Assembly: GCA_947448725.1 (NCBI GenBank)
Contig: CANFOM010000004.1
Location: 1-64,000, forward strand
Length of the DNA: 64,000 nt
Direction of reading: 5' to 3'
Source of the DNA: Bacteroidota bacterium
Lineage (GTDB): Bacteria; Bacteroidota; Bacteroidia; Chitinophagales; Chitinophagaceae
Position numbers and translations under genes: made by a program. Below the pieces are notes generated by a model. It had not been told where the DNA came from and searched no databases. It worked only from the letters and a program-made list of their open reading frames with translations. The stretch's first letter is position 1. Each line of letters opens with the position of its first letter. This document shows positions 51,403-59,862 of the stretch, one piece after another.

Positions 51403-53343
51403 TTATTCCGCAGGGGCCCTTCTTTCTTCAATTTCTTCCACCACCTGTGCCAAGAAAGCAGCTTTATCCAACATGCCCATATCTCCTTTACCCTGGCGAC
51501 GAACTGATAATTTATTTTCGGCCACTTCTTTTTCTCCAATCACCAACATATACGGGACTTTCATAATTTCAGTATCTCTAATCTTCTTTCCAATTTTTTC
51601 ATTTCGGTCATCTATCTCTACACGAACCCCCGCTTTCTTTAATTCTGCGAAAACGATTTCTGCATAAGGCATAAACTTATCACTGATCGGTAAAATTTTA
51701 ACTTGCATTGGCGCCAACCACACAGGAAACTTACCTGCATAATGTTCTAATAAAAATCCAATAAAACGTTCATGGGTTCCTAATGGAGCGCGATGAATGA
51801 TCAATGGTGTTTCTGGTTCGTTGTCCTTATTGGTAAAACTTAAATTAAAACGTTTGCCTTGCGCAAAATCTACTTGATTGGTTGCCAAAGTAAATTCACG
51901 TCCTATAATACTCCAAATTTGTACATCAATTTTAGGACCATAAAAAGCACCTTCATCCTGCACTTCTACAAAAGGCGTTCCTGTTTCAATTAAAACAGCA
52001 CGTACCATGGCTTCGGTCTCTAACCAAAGCTCAGGTTCATTAATATATTTTTGTCCTAATTTTTTGGGGTCATGTAAACTTAATCGCATTACATATTTAT
52101 CAATGCCAAAAATTTTAAAGTACTTCAAGTACATTTCATTCACCGCTCTAAATTCTTGCGCAAATTGTTCTTTGGTACAATAAATATGTGCGTCATTCAT
52201 ATGCAAACAACGTACACGCATCAATCCAAACAATTCACCACTTTGCTCATAACGGTAACAAGTACCATACTCTGCAAGTCGCAGTGGCATGTCTTTGTAG
52301 CTTTTGGGTTCTGCTTCAAAAATTTTATGATGATGCGGACAATTCATTGCTTTTAAATAATATTTTGTCCCATCTAATTCCATCGGCGGAAACATGCTAT
52401 CTTGGTAGTAAGGCAAGTGTCCACTTTTAATGTACATGCTTTCTTTAGCAATATGTGGTGTCACAACGCGCTTGTACCCTGCGGCTTCTTCGGTTTGCTT
52501 GGCTAAATTTTCTAACTGCTCAATAATGATAGTGCCATTGGGCATCCACAAAGGAAGTCCTGGTCCAACATCATCGTCCATGGTATAAATACCTAATTCT
52601 TTTCCTAATTTTCTATGGTCTCTTTTTTTCGCTTCTTCTAAAAGCAATAAATATTCATCCAATTCTTTTTGATTGGGAAAAGTAATACCATACACCCTGG
52701 TCAACATTTTATTTTTCTCATCCCCTTTCCAAAATGCTCCTGCAATATTGGTAATCTTGATGGCTTTTATAAAACCAGTATTGGGAATATGTGGCCCTCG
52801 ACACAAATCGGTGAAAGCACCTTGGGTATAAAAAGTAATGGTTCCATCTTCTAATCCCGATAATAAATCTAATTTATATTCATCCTTTTTTTCAGTAAAA
52901 TAAGCAATGGCCTCCGCTTTAGACATTTCCTTACGGATATAGGCATTGGCTTGTTTAGCCAATTCATTCATCTTTTTTTCTAGTGCAATAACATCTTCTT
53001 CTTTAATAGTTTTATCGCCTAAATCAATATCATAATAAAACCCTTTTTCTAAGGCTGGTCCCACCCAAAATTTTGCCCCTGGAAATTGCATTTCAACTGC
53101 TTCTGCTAATAAGTGAGCAGATGAATGCCAGAATGTATTTTTACCATCTGCATCGTCCCAGGTTAATAATTTTAATGCGGCATCCTCATTAATAGCCCGC
53201 GTGGCATCATACACTTCTCCATTTACCGAAGCCGCCAATACTTTTTTTGCCAAACCTTCACTAATCGATTTTGCAATGCCGAAAGCAGTAATCCCTTTTT
53301 CGTAGGAACGAACCGCGCCGTCTGGAAATTGAATTTGAACCAT
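51403..53343 (-). CDS. thrS: Threonine-tRNA ligase
   Basis: 646 residues. TGS domain (1-62), editing domain with HSSAHLLAEAVE and CRGPHIPNT, class II catalytic core with motif 2 and zinc-site MNCPHHHKIF, DAHIYC and APLGTHERF, and the anticodon domain. It charges tRNA-Thr. First gene of the cluster, with a TAccTTTG -7 box upstream (53369-53376, minus strand). Confidence 0.98.
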   Translation of the reverse strand: MVQIQFPDGAVRSYEKGITAFGIAKSISEGLAKKVLAASVNGEVYDATRAINEDAALKLLTWDDADGKNTFWHSSAHLLAEAVEMQFPGAKFWVGPALEKGFYYDIDLGDKTIKEEDVIALEKKMNELAKQANAYIRKEMSKAEAIAYFTEKKDEYKLDLLSGLEDGTITFYTQGAFTDLCRGPHIPNTGFIKAIKITNIAGAFWKGDEKNKMLTRVYGITFPNQKELDEYLLLLEEAKKRDHRKLGKELGIYTMDDDVGPGLPLWMPNGTIIIEQLENLAKQTEEAAGYKRVVTPHIAKESMYIKSGHLPYYQDSMFPPMELDGTKYYLKAMNCPHHHKIFEAEPKSYKDMPLRLAEYGTCYRYEQSGELFGLMRVRCLHMNDAHIYCTKEQFAQEFRAVNEMYLKYFKIFGIDKYVMRLSLHDPKKLGQKYINEPELWLETEAMVRAVLIETGTPFVEVQDEGAFYGPKIDVQIWSIIGREFTLATNQVDFAQGKRFNLSFTNKDNEPETPLIIHRAPLGTHERFIGFLLEHYAGKFPVWLAPMQVKILPISDKFMPYAEIVFAELKKAGVRVEIDDRNEKIGKKIRDTEIMKVPYMLVIGEKEVAENKLSVRRQGKGDMGMLDKAAFLAQVVEEIEERRAPAE

Positions 53344-53368
53344 GATTTTTCTCTATAATATATGTCCG

Positions 53369-53376
53369 CAAAGGTA
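53369..53376 (-). promoter_or_regulatory. Candidate -7 element (TACCTTTG) for thrS
   Basis: TACCTTTG on the minus strand lies 25 bp before the thrS ATG. A divergent TAGCTTTG (53402-53409) for the next gene is 25 bp away. Confidence 0.4.
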
Positions 53377-53401
53377 ATAAAAGCGGTTCATATTTTATAC
53401 A

Positions 53402-53409
53402 TAGCTTTG
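53402..53409 (+). promoter_or_regulatory. Candidate -7 element (TAGCTTTG) four bases before a start codon
   Basis: TAGCTTTG ends 4 bp before ATG 53414. If functional, the message would be leaderless. Confidence 0.35.
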
Positions 53410-53413
53410 CAAT

Positions 53414-54502
53414 ATGCACCGCATTGTTTTGCTTCTGCTCTCTATTTGGTTACCCACCCTGCTTTTAGGCCAAGACCTAAGCGGAAAGTGGAAAGGTAGT
53501 TTTACTCCTAACCAAGACCAAGATGGTAAAGTTTTTTCTTATGAATTAGAAATTAAGGAATTCCCCAATCATAGTTTATCTGTTATCACTTACACCAAAA
53601 TTTCAAATAACTTTTCTGCCAAAGCCATTGCTAATGGAATGCATTCTGAAAGCACACAATTAGTAAGTGTTATTGAAACCAAATTCGAAAACATGCATTT
53701 ATTAGGCAATTTTCAAGCTTGCTTAATGACCAATTACCTTACTTACAATACCATCAGAGGTCGTGAAACTTTAGAGGGTACTTATATTTCTAGCAATTCA
53801 AAATTGGGCAAAGACTGTGGAAGTGGTATTGTTTATTTAGAAAAAGAAATTCCCTTTGTAAAACTGATACCTAAAAATATAGCAGTACAAAATAATAAAT
53901 CAATTGCTACTACTAAAAAAACAGTTACCACAGCCAATTCAACCTCCGTCCAAAATTCAAAAACGAATCAAGACAAGTTCCCTAAAGCAGATAAAGAAGC
54001 TCCCTCGCCTATTCCTAAAGTGAGCAACCCGCCTGTTGCTATTATTATAGAACAACCCATTACAGAAGTTAAAGCAGACAATACCATTCCCTCCAATAGC
54101 ATTGACAATTCGAAATCTACCAATCGAACACAAATTTTGCCTTATGTATTAGTAGGTAGAGAAAATAAATTGGTGAGTAAGATTACTGTAAATAGCCCCC
54201 ATATTAGCTTTGACTTATATGACAATGGCACAATAGATAATGATAGCATCATGGTATACGATAATAAAAATCGCATTTTAAACAACCAAAGACTAAGTTA
54301 TAAAGCCATACATTTCGAACTTGATTTTAGCAAAGAAGTCCTCGAACATGAAATAATTATAGTAGCACAAAATTTAGGAACGGTCCCTCCCAATACCGCA
54401 TTAATGATTTTAAAAGATGGAAGTGCTAGAAAAGAATACTTTATTACATCCACACTTCAAACCAATGCGATGCTAATTATTAATTATAAAGCACCTAACT
54501 AA
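53414..54502 (+). CDS. Exported protein of unknown function with C-terminal beta module
   Basis: 362 residues that I do not assign to a family. Signal peptide about 1-19 (LLLLSIWLPTLLLGQ). An N-terminal barrel-like segment begins DLSGKWKGSFTPNQD and continues to about residue 150. Residues about 160-240 are a low-complexity linker rich in Ser, Thr, Asn, Lys and Pro. The C-terminal 110 residues contain FDLYDNGTIDNDSIMVYDN and SYKAIHFELDFSKE, a beta module I have the impression recurs in other Bacteroidota exported proteins. It ends overlapping a convergent lipoprotein gene by 4 bp. Location is periplasmic or surface; function unknown. Confidence 0.75.
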   Translation: MHRIVLLLLSIWLPTLLLGQDLSGKWKGSFTPNQDQDGKVFSYELEIKEFPNHSLSVITYTKISNNFSAKAIANGMHSESTQLVSVIETKFENMHLLGNFQACLMTNYLTYNTIRGRETLEGTYISSNSKLGKDCGSGIVYLEKEIPFVKLIPKNIAVQNNKSIATTKKTVTTANSTSVQNSKTNQDKFPKADKEAPSPIPKVSNPPVAIIIEQPITEVKADNTIPSNSIDNSKSTNRTQILPYVLVGRENKLVSKITVNSPHISFDLYDNGTIDNDSIMVYDNKNRILNNQRLSYKAIHFELDFSKEVLEHEIIIVAQNLGTVPPNTALMILKDGSARKEYFITSTLQTNAMLIINYKAPN

Positions 54503-55062
54503 TTCTCTTGCAAAACTTCTTGCGCTACCACCAACTCTTTATGGTTGGGATGATAAGGATCTCTGGAAGATTTTGTTAAACCCAACCATTGAAATCCATC
54601 TTCTTGCAAATCGGAACTTGTATTAAATATGTAAACGGTATGTAGTTGATAGCCTGCATTACCCAAAAGATGAATCAATTGTAAGGAAATCATATTGGAT
54701 GCTTTATATATTTCAGGCCAGGAATTTTCCAAAAGCAGTCCATCTATTTCTGCATGTATGTTCACTAGTCCCTGTTGTAATTGATTACTTACAAGCGAAT
54801 CTTTTGAAATAGCTACCGTAGGAAAGGAATCAATTAAAGTGGCTAAATTCTTTGCCGAATTAAATAAATAGGCCGTATCCATTCCAGCTACCCCTTTTAG
54901 AAAATCCTGATAATTGACCAATAAGGGTTGGCAGGCTTGGTCAAAAGCTGTTTGATGATTTTGGGAACTAAATTCCCATAAGGAATTGTTTAAATCAGCC
55001 TTTTCTGAATCCTTGCAACCCACTATCAGCATCACTATAAAAGCCATCAATACCCTGTTCAT
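54499..55062 (-). CDS. Lipoprotein of unknown function
   Basis: 187 residues that I do not recognise. Lipobox LIVGC (Cys about 16). The mature part is mostly alpha-helical (for example QACQPLLVNYQDFLKG and NSAKNLATLIDSFP) and lacks cysteines and recognisable catalytic motifs. It may be a small periplasmic or outer-membrane anchored protein. It is convergent with the unknown exported protein and divergent from the ABC-F gene. Confidence 0.75.
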   Translation of the reverse strand: MNRVLMAFIVMLIVGCKDSEKADLNNSLWEFSSQNHQTAFDQACQPLLVNYQDFLKGVAGMDTAYLFNSAKNLATLIDSFPTVAISKDSLVSNQLQQGLVNIHAEIDGLLLENSWPEIYKASNMISLQLIHLLGNAGYQLHTVYIFNTSSDLQEDGFQWLGLTKSSRDPYHPNHKELVVAQEVLQEN

Positions 55063-55107
55063 AAAATATTTTTACAAATTTATGCATAATTAGATACTCC
55101 AACTAGC

Positions 55108-55115
55108 TAACTTTG
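55108..55115 (+). promoter_or_regulatory. Candidate -7 element (TAACTTTG) for the ABC-F gene
   Basis: TAACTTTG fits TAnnTTTG and ends 20 bp before ATG 55136, giving a short leader. Confidence 0.4.
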
Positions 55116-55135
55116 CGGTCTGAATTTAAAGAAAT

Positions 55136-57097
55136 ATGCTAATAGGATTACAAAATGTGACATTTGAGTTTGGTGCTAGAGTGATTGTGAGTGAGGCCAA
55201 TTGGTCCATCCAACCAGGCGAACGCATTGGTCTAATTGGCTACAACGGTACTGGGAAATCTACTTTATTAAAAATATTGGTGGGTCAATTAAATCCAAGC
55301 AAGGGCAGTGTTGAAAAAGGAAGAGATACCACTCTTGGTTATTTACATCAAGACTTATTAAGTTTCGACACCAATGAATCCATTACCGAAGTGGCTTTAG
55401 GCGCTTTTGAAAGAGTTCGTGAGCTTGAAAAAGAAGTAGAAAAATTAGGCAAGGAATTAGAAGCCAATTCGGAAGACAATGATTTATTAATTAAATATAC
55501 CGATGCCTTACACGAAATTGATTTATTGGATGGGTACAATATCAATCATAAAGCAGAAGAAGTATTGCATGGTTTAGGATTTGCCATTAAAGATTTAGCC
55601 CGCCCTTATAAAGAATTTAGTGGAGGTTGGAGAATGCGTGTTTTATTAGCAAAAATGATTTTACAACAACCTGACGTGTTGTTATTGGATGAGCCTACCA
55701 ACCACTTAGACTTACCCAGTATTGAGTGGTTAGAAAAATATTTATTGCATTATAAAGGAAGCGTTGTTATCGTAAGTCACGATAAATACTTTTTAAATAA
55801 AATGGTGAATAAAATTGTTGAAGTATACCAACAACAATTACATTTTTACACAGGCGATTATGAACATTATGAGATTGAAAAAGAACAAAGAGTAGAAATA
55901 CAACAACGCGCTTTTGAAAATCAGCAGGATTATATTAAGCAACAAGAAAAATTTATTGAAAGATTTAAAGCGAAAGCTTCTAAAGCAGCCCAAGCGCAAT
56001 CTGTTCAAAAAAGATTGGATAAATTAGATGTGATCGAAGACGTTAAAATAGAAAGGCCCAATATTAGAATCAATTTTGCGGTAGATAAAACTCCAGGCAA
56101 AGTACTAGTAGATTTAAAAGGAGTGGGCAAAAGCTATCCCAATGTTTCCATTTTAGACAATGCATTTGCCGAAATTGAAAGAGGTGATAAAATTGCACTC
56201 ATTGGTGCTAATGGTAAAGGAAAGTCAACCCTACTAAGGATTGTAGCCGGTATGGAAAAATTTGAAGGCGAAAGAGTTTGGGGACATAATGTAGAAGAAA
56301 GTTTTTACGCACAGCACCAATTAGAATCCTTAAACTTAAATAATACCATCTTAAAAGAAGTGCAAGAATGTGGTACTAAAAATACAGAATTAGAATTGCG
56401 TGCCTTATTAGGTTGTTTCTTATTTGGTGGAGACGAAATTGATAAAAAAATTAAAGTATTAAGTGGAGGTGAAAAAGCAAGAGTCGCACTTACTAAAACT
56501 ATTATTAGTAAAGCGAATTTTTTAATGCTGGATGAACCTACCAACCACTTAGACATGGTCACGGTCGAATTACTAGCAGAAGCCTTAACCAAATATGATG
56601 GTACCATTATTTTAGTAAGTCACGACCGTTATTTTATTTCTAAAACGGCCAATAAAATTTGGGAAATTGAAGACGAAAAAATTATTGAATTTAAAGGGGA
56701 TTACAAAGAATGGCTAGCCTGGAAAGAAAGAATGGCTAAACAAAAAGCTCAATTGGCCGAGCCTGCAAAAGTGACCAATAATAAAGACAACAGAAAACAA
56801 AGCAAACAAGAAGTAGTTGCTCCCATAGAAGTAAAACCCCAAGCCATCGACAAAGATTTGCAAAAGCAAATTCAAAAATTACAAAAAGCAATCGCTCAAA
56901 TCGAACATAATATAGAGACCTTACATAAAGAAAAAGCAGACATTGAATTACAAATGGCCGACCCTACTGTTTATTCTGACACCCATAAATTTCATATTGT
57001 CGAAAAAAGCTATCAGGATAAGAATGCCTTAATCAGATCCATGAATAAGGAATATGAAATTGCATTTAACGATTTGGTAATATTAGAAAGCAAATAA
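55136..57097 (+). CDS. ABC-F family ATP-binding protein
   Basis: 653 residues with two ABC domains and no membrane part. Walker A sites are GYNGTGKST and GANGKGKST, signatures FSGGWRMRV and LSGGEKARV, and Walker B segments LLLDEPTNHLDL and LMLDEPTNHLDM. Between the domains is the long charged linker (FENQQDYIKQQEKFIERFKA). The C-terminal about 100 residues are coiled coil (LQKLQKAIAQIEHNIETL), as in Uup. ABC-F proteins act on the ribosome, either in translation control or antibiotic protection; the closest role is likely Uup-like. Confidence 0.94.
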   Translation: MLIGLQNVTFEFGARVIVSEANWSIQPGERIGLIGYNGTGKSTLLKILVGQLNPSKGSVEKGRDTTLGYLHQDLLSFDTNESITEVALGAFERVRELEKEVEKLGKELEANSEDNDLLIKYTDALHEIDLLDGYNINHKAEEVLHGLGFAIKDLARPYKEFSGGWRMRVLLAKMILQQPDVLLLDEPTNHLDLPSIEWLEKYLLHYKGSVVIVSHDKYFLNKMVNKIVEVYQQQLHFYTGDYEHYEIEKEQRVEIQQRAFENQQDYIKQQEKFIERFKAKASKAAQAQSVQKRLDKLDVIEDVKIERPNIRINFAVDKTPGKVLVDLKGVGKSYPNVSILDNAFAEIERGDKIALIGANGKGKSTLLRIVAGMEKFEGERVWGHNVEESFYAQHQLESLNLNNTILKEVQECGTKNTELELRALLGCFLFGGDEIDKKIKVLSGGEKARVALTKTIISKANFLMLDEPTNHLDMVTVELLAEALTKYDGTIILVSHDRYFISKTANKIWEIEDEKIIEFKGDYKEWLAWKERMAKQKAQLAEPAKVTNNKDNRKQSKQEVVAPIEVKPQAIDKDLQKQIQKLQKAIAQIEHNIETLHKEKADIELQMADPTVYSDTHKFHIVEKSYQDKNALIRSMNKEYEIAFNDLVILESK

Positions 57098-57249
57098 GCC
57101 TAATTCATAGGCAGCGCCAGCAATTTTTCAATCAATCTTAGCATCGCTAATTTGTTGTATTATTATAAGTTATACTTGTTATATTAAATAACACACGTTA
57201 GTATTTGAAAAGTGTTTATAATTTGAATGGAAAATTGGGCTCAATTGAT

Positions 57250-57257
57250 TAAATTTG
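57250..57257 (+). promoter_or_regulatory. Candidate -7 element (TAAATTTG) for pfkA
   Basis: TAAATTTG lies 72 bp before the pfkA ATG. A TTTG at 57222-57225 is 24 bp upstream, slightly further than the usual spacing. Confidence 0.4.
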
Positions 57258-57270
57258 TAGCTCGGTTAAT

Positions 57271-57299
57271 TTTACAACAAATTGATTTGTTATTGTAAA
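57271..57299. promoter_or_regulatory. Interrupted palindrome in the pfkA leader
   Basis: TTTACA-ACAAAT-TG-ATTTGT-TAT-TGTAAA: nested inverted repeats just downstream of the candidate pfkA -7 box. It may be an operator or a 5' hairpin. Confidence 0.45.
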
Positions 57300-57329
57300 T
57301 CAATAGATTAATACACAATTGAAAATACT

Positions 57330-58316
57330 ATGTCTGCTAAAAAAGTAACTAAAATCGCTGTTCTAACTTCAGGTGGAGATGCGCCAGGCATGAATGCGGC
57401 TATCAGGGCTGTTGTTAGAACCAGCGTTCACTATGGAATAGAAGTATTTGGTGTTGCAAGAGGTTACAATGGGATGATTGATGATGACATTTTCCCAATG
57501 GACTCCAAATCGGTGGGCAATATTATTCAACGAGGAGGCACCATTTTAAAAACAGCAAGAAGCGCTGCATTTTTTGAGCCAGAAGGAAGAAAAATTGCTT
57601 ACGAAAATTTAAAGAAAAGAGGCATTAATGGAATTGTAGTAATTGGAGGTGATGGTAGTTTTAAAGGTGCACAAAAATTTAGCAACGAATTTGATATTCC
57701 TTGTATTGGTATTCCTGGCACAATAGATAAAGACATTGCTGGAAGTGATTTTACCATAGGATTTGATACAGCAGTAAATACAGCAGTGGAAGCCATTGAT
57801 AAAATTAGAGACACTGCAGATGCCCATGATAGATTGTTTGTCGTAGAAGTTATGGGAAGAGATGCTGGTTATATTGCCTTACACAGTGGAATTGCCACAG
57901 GTGCTGAAAATATATTAATCCCGGAATCTAAAACGGATATGGAAGGGATGATTGCATCCTTAACTGAAAAAGAAAAAAGAAAAAAATTAGTAAACCTTAT
58001 AGTAGTTGCAGAAGGCGAAGAATTTGGCGGAGGAACGCAAGTAGGAAATTTTTTAAAAGAGAAATTACCTAACGCCGATATTCGTGTTTGCATATTAGGT
58101 CATATACAAAGAGGTGGTTCACCAAGCTGTTTAGATCGTTTAATTGCTAGCCGTATGGGTTATCATGCAGTTGAATGTTTATTAAGTGGCACCCACAATG
58201 TTATGGTGGGCATCGTTGATAATAAAATAAAGTATACCCCTCTTGACAAAGCCATTAAGGCCAAACAAAAAATTTCTGACGAATGGTTGAAAATTGTAAA
58301 AATTTTAGCCAGCTAA
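57330..58316 (+). CDS. pfkA: ATP-dependent 6-phosphofructokinase
   Basis: 328 residues, the length of bacterial PfkA. GGDAPGMNAAIRAV (ATP site), IGGDGSFKGA, catalytic IPGTIDKDI and MGRDAGYIAL are conserved. The Gly in GGDGS (rather than the Asp-containing PPi-dependent form) points to ATP as donor. It commits fructose-6-phosphate to glycolysis. Followed after 23 bp by pyk, so the two glycolytic control enzymes appear co-transcribed. Confidence 0.97.
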   Translation: MSAKKVTKIAVLTSGGDAPGMNAAIRAVVRTSVHYGIEVFGVARGYNGMIDDDIFPMDSKSVGNIIQRGGTILKTARSAAFFEPEGRKIAYENLKKRGINGIVVIGGDGSFKGAQKFSNEFDIPCIGIPGTIDKDIAGSDFTIGFDTAVNTAVEAIDKIRDTADAHDRLFVVEVMGRDAGYIALHSGIATGAENILIPESKTDMEGMIASLTEKEKRKKLVNLIVVAEGEEFGGGTQVGNFLKEKLPNADIRVCILGHIQRGGSPSCLDRLIASRMGYHAVECLLSGTHNVMVGIVDNKIKYTPLDKAIKAKQKISDEWLKIVKILAS

Positions 58317-58339
58317 ACAAAATAACCCATCAATAAAAA

Positions 58340-59794
58340 ATGAGCTCAAATCCAGTATTTAAACAACCCCATCACAAAACCAAAATAGTGGCTACCGTAG
58401 GTCCCGCTTGCGAAACTTACGACCAATTAAAAAACTTAGTCATTGCAGGCGTGAATGTTTTTCGATTAAACTTTTCGCATGGTACCCACGAAGATAAAAA
58501 AGCCATTATCGATAACATCAGAGGCATCAACAAAGAGCTAGGATGTAATGTGGCAATTTTGGGTGATTTACAAGGTCCAAAATTAAGAGTGGGCGAAATT
58601 GAGAACAACCGATTGGAAGTGAAAGAAGGTGACGTATTAACCTTTACCAATACCAAATGTATTGGTACTTTAGAAAAAATTTATGTCTCCTACCCTAACT
58701 TGGCTGGAGATGTGGTGGTTGGAAATATTATCATGATTGACGATGGTAAAATTGAAGTAAAAGTAAGTAGTGTTGAAACCAATGGTGACGTAAAAGTAAA
58801 AGTAACCTTAGGCGGAATCATCTCCTCTAAGAAAGGGGTTAATTTACCTGATACAAAAATATCTTTACCCGCCTTAACAGAAAAAGATTTAGAAGATGCC
58901 CAATTTATCATTAAAGAAGAATTAGACTGGGTGGCATTAAGCTTTGTAAAAAGAGTAGCAGATATAGAAATGCTCAGAGACTTATTAAATAAAAGCAAGA
59001 GCAAGTCAAAAATTATTGCGAAAATTGAAATGCCCGAAGCTTTAATTAATATTCGTGATATTATTATTGCCAGCGATGGTATAATGATTGCTAGAGGAGA
59101 CTTAGGCGTTGAATTGCCGGTTGAAAAAATTCCACTGATACAAAAAGAATTAATTAAAAAATGTATACATCGAGCGAAGCCTGTAATTGTGGCAACGCAA
59201 ATGATGGAATCGATGATTGATCGTGTAAAACCCAATCGTAGTGAAATCACAGATGTGGCCAATGCCGTAATTGAAGGCGCAGACGCTGTGATGTTAAGTG
59301 GCGAAACTGCTACTGGTCAATTTCCAGTATTGGTTATTGAAACTATGCGTAAAATTATTTCAGAAGTGGAAGAGCACGGATACAAATACAATCGTTCCGA
59401 AGATTTAAAACCACAACCACACTCTCCTTCTTTCTTAAGTGATGCTTTGTGTTACAACGGTTGTAAATTATCGGAAGATACCAATGCGCAAGCCTTGGTG
59501 GGTATGACACAAAGTGGTTATACGGCCTTTATGTTAAGTAGTTTCCGTCCAAAATCGCCTTTGTTTATTTTCACGAAAGAGAAAAGCTTAGTGAATCAAT
59601 TAAGTTTAAGTTGGGGGGTGAGAGCCATCTATTATAATAAAGAAGAAAGTTTGGACAGTATCATTACTGACCAAATTCAAATTTTGAAGAAAAAAGGATT
59701 TGTCAATACGGGTGATATAGTAGTGAATACGGGTAGCACACCTATTCAGTTGCACTTACCAACCAATATGATTAAAGTAACTAAAGTCGATTAA
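58340..59794 (+). CDS. pyk: Pyruvate kinase
   Basis: 484 residues. VFRLNFSHGTHED, the KIEMPEAL lysine/glutamate site, GIMIARGDLGVELP, ATQMMESMI and the C-terminal domain are standard. It converts phosphoenolpyruvate and ADP to pyruvate and ATP. It has no extra phosphohistidine domain. A terminator follows. Confidence 0.98.
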   Translation: MSSNPVFKQPHHKTKIVATVGPACETYDQLKNLVIAGVNVFRLNFSHGTHEDKKAIIDNIRGINKELGCNVAILGDLQGPKLRVGEIENNRLEVKEGDVLTFTNTKCIGTLEKIYVSYPNLAGDVVVGNIIMIDDGKIEVKVSSVETNGDVKVKVTLGGIISSKKGVNLPDTKISLPALTEKDLEDAQFIIKEELDWVALSFVKRVADIEMLRDLLNKSKSKSKIIAKIEMPEALINIRDIIIASDGIMIARGDLGVELPVEKIPLIQKELIKKCIHRAKPVIVATQMMESMIDRVKPNRSEITDVANAVIEGADAVMLSGETATGQFPVLVIETMRKIISEVEEHGYKYNRSEDLKPQPHSPSFLSDALCYNGCKLSEDTNAQALVGMTQSGYTAFMLSSFRPKSPLFIFTKEKSLVNQLSLSWGVRAIYYNKEESLDSIITDQIQILKKKGFVNTGDIVVNTGSTPIQLHLPTNMIKVTKVD

Positions 59795-59798
59795 AAAT

Positions 59799-59831
59799 AA
59801 AAAAAGCTCTGATAAAAATGGAGCTTTTTTT
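59799..59831 (+). terminator. Intrinsic terminator after pyk
   Basis: AAAAAAGCTC and GAGCTTTTTT form a 10-bp stem, with a T run on the plus strand. Confidence 0.82.
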
Positions 59832-59862
59832 ATACATTTAAAATACCATTGAAACTCATTTT

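Noticed and set aside
57097-57111. Terminator after the ABC-F gene (GCCTA/TAGGC)
   Set aside because: The stem is only 5 bp and no T tract follows.
58690-59262. 190-residue open frame on the minus strand
   Set aside because: It is antisense to the catalytic core of pyruvate kinase, which is certain.
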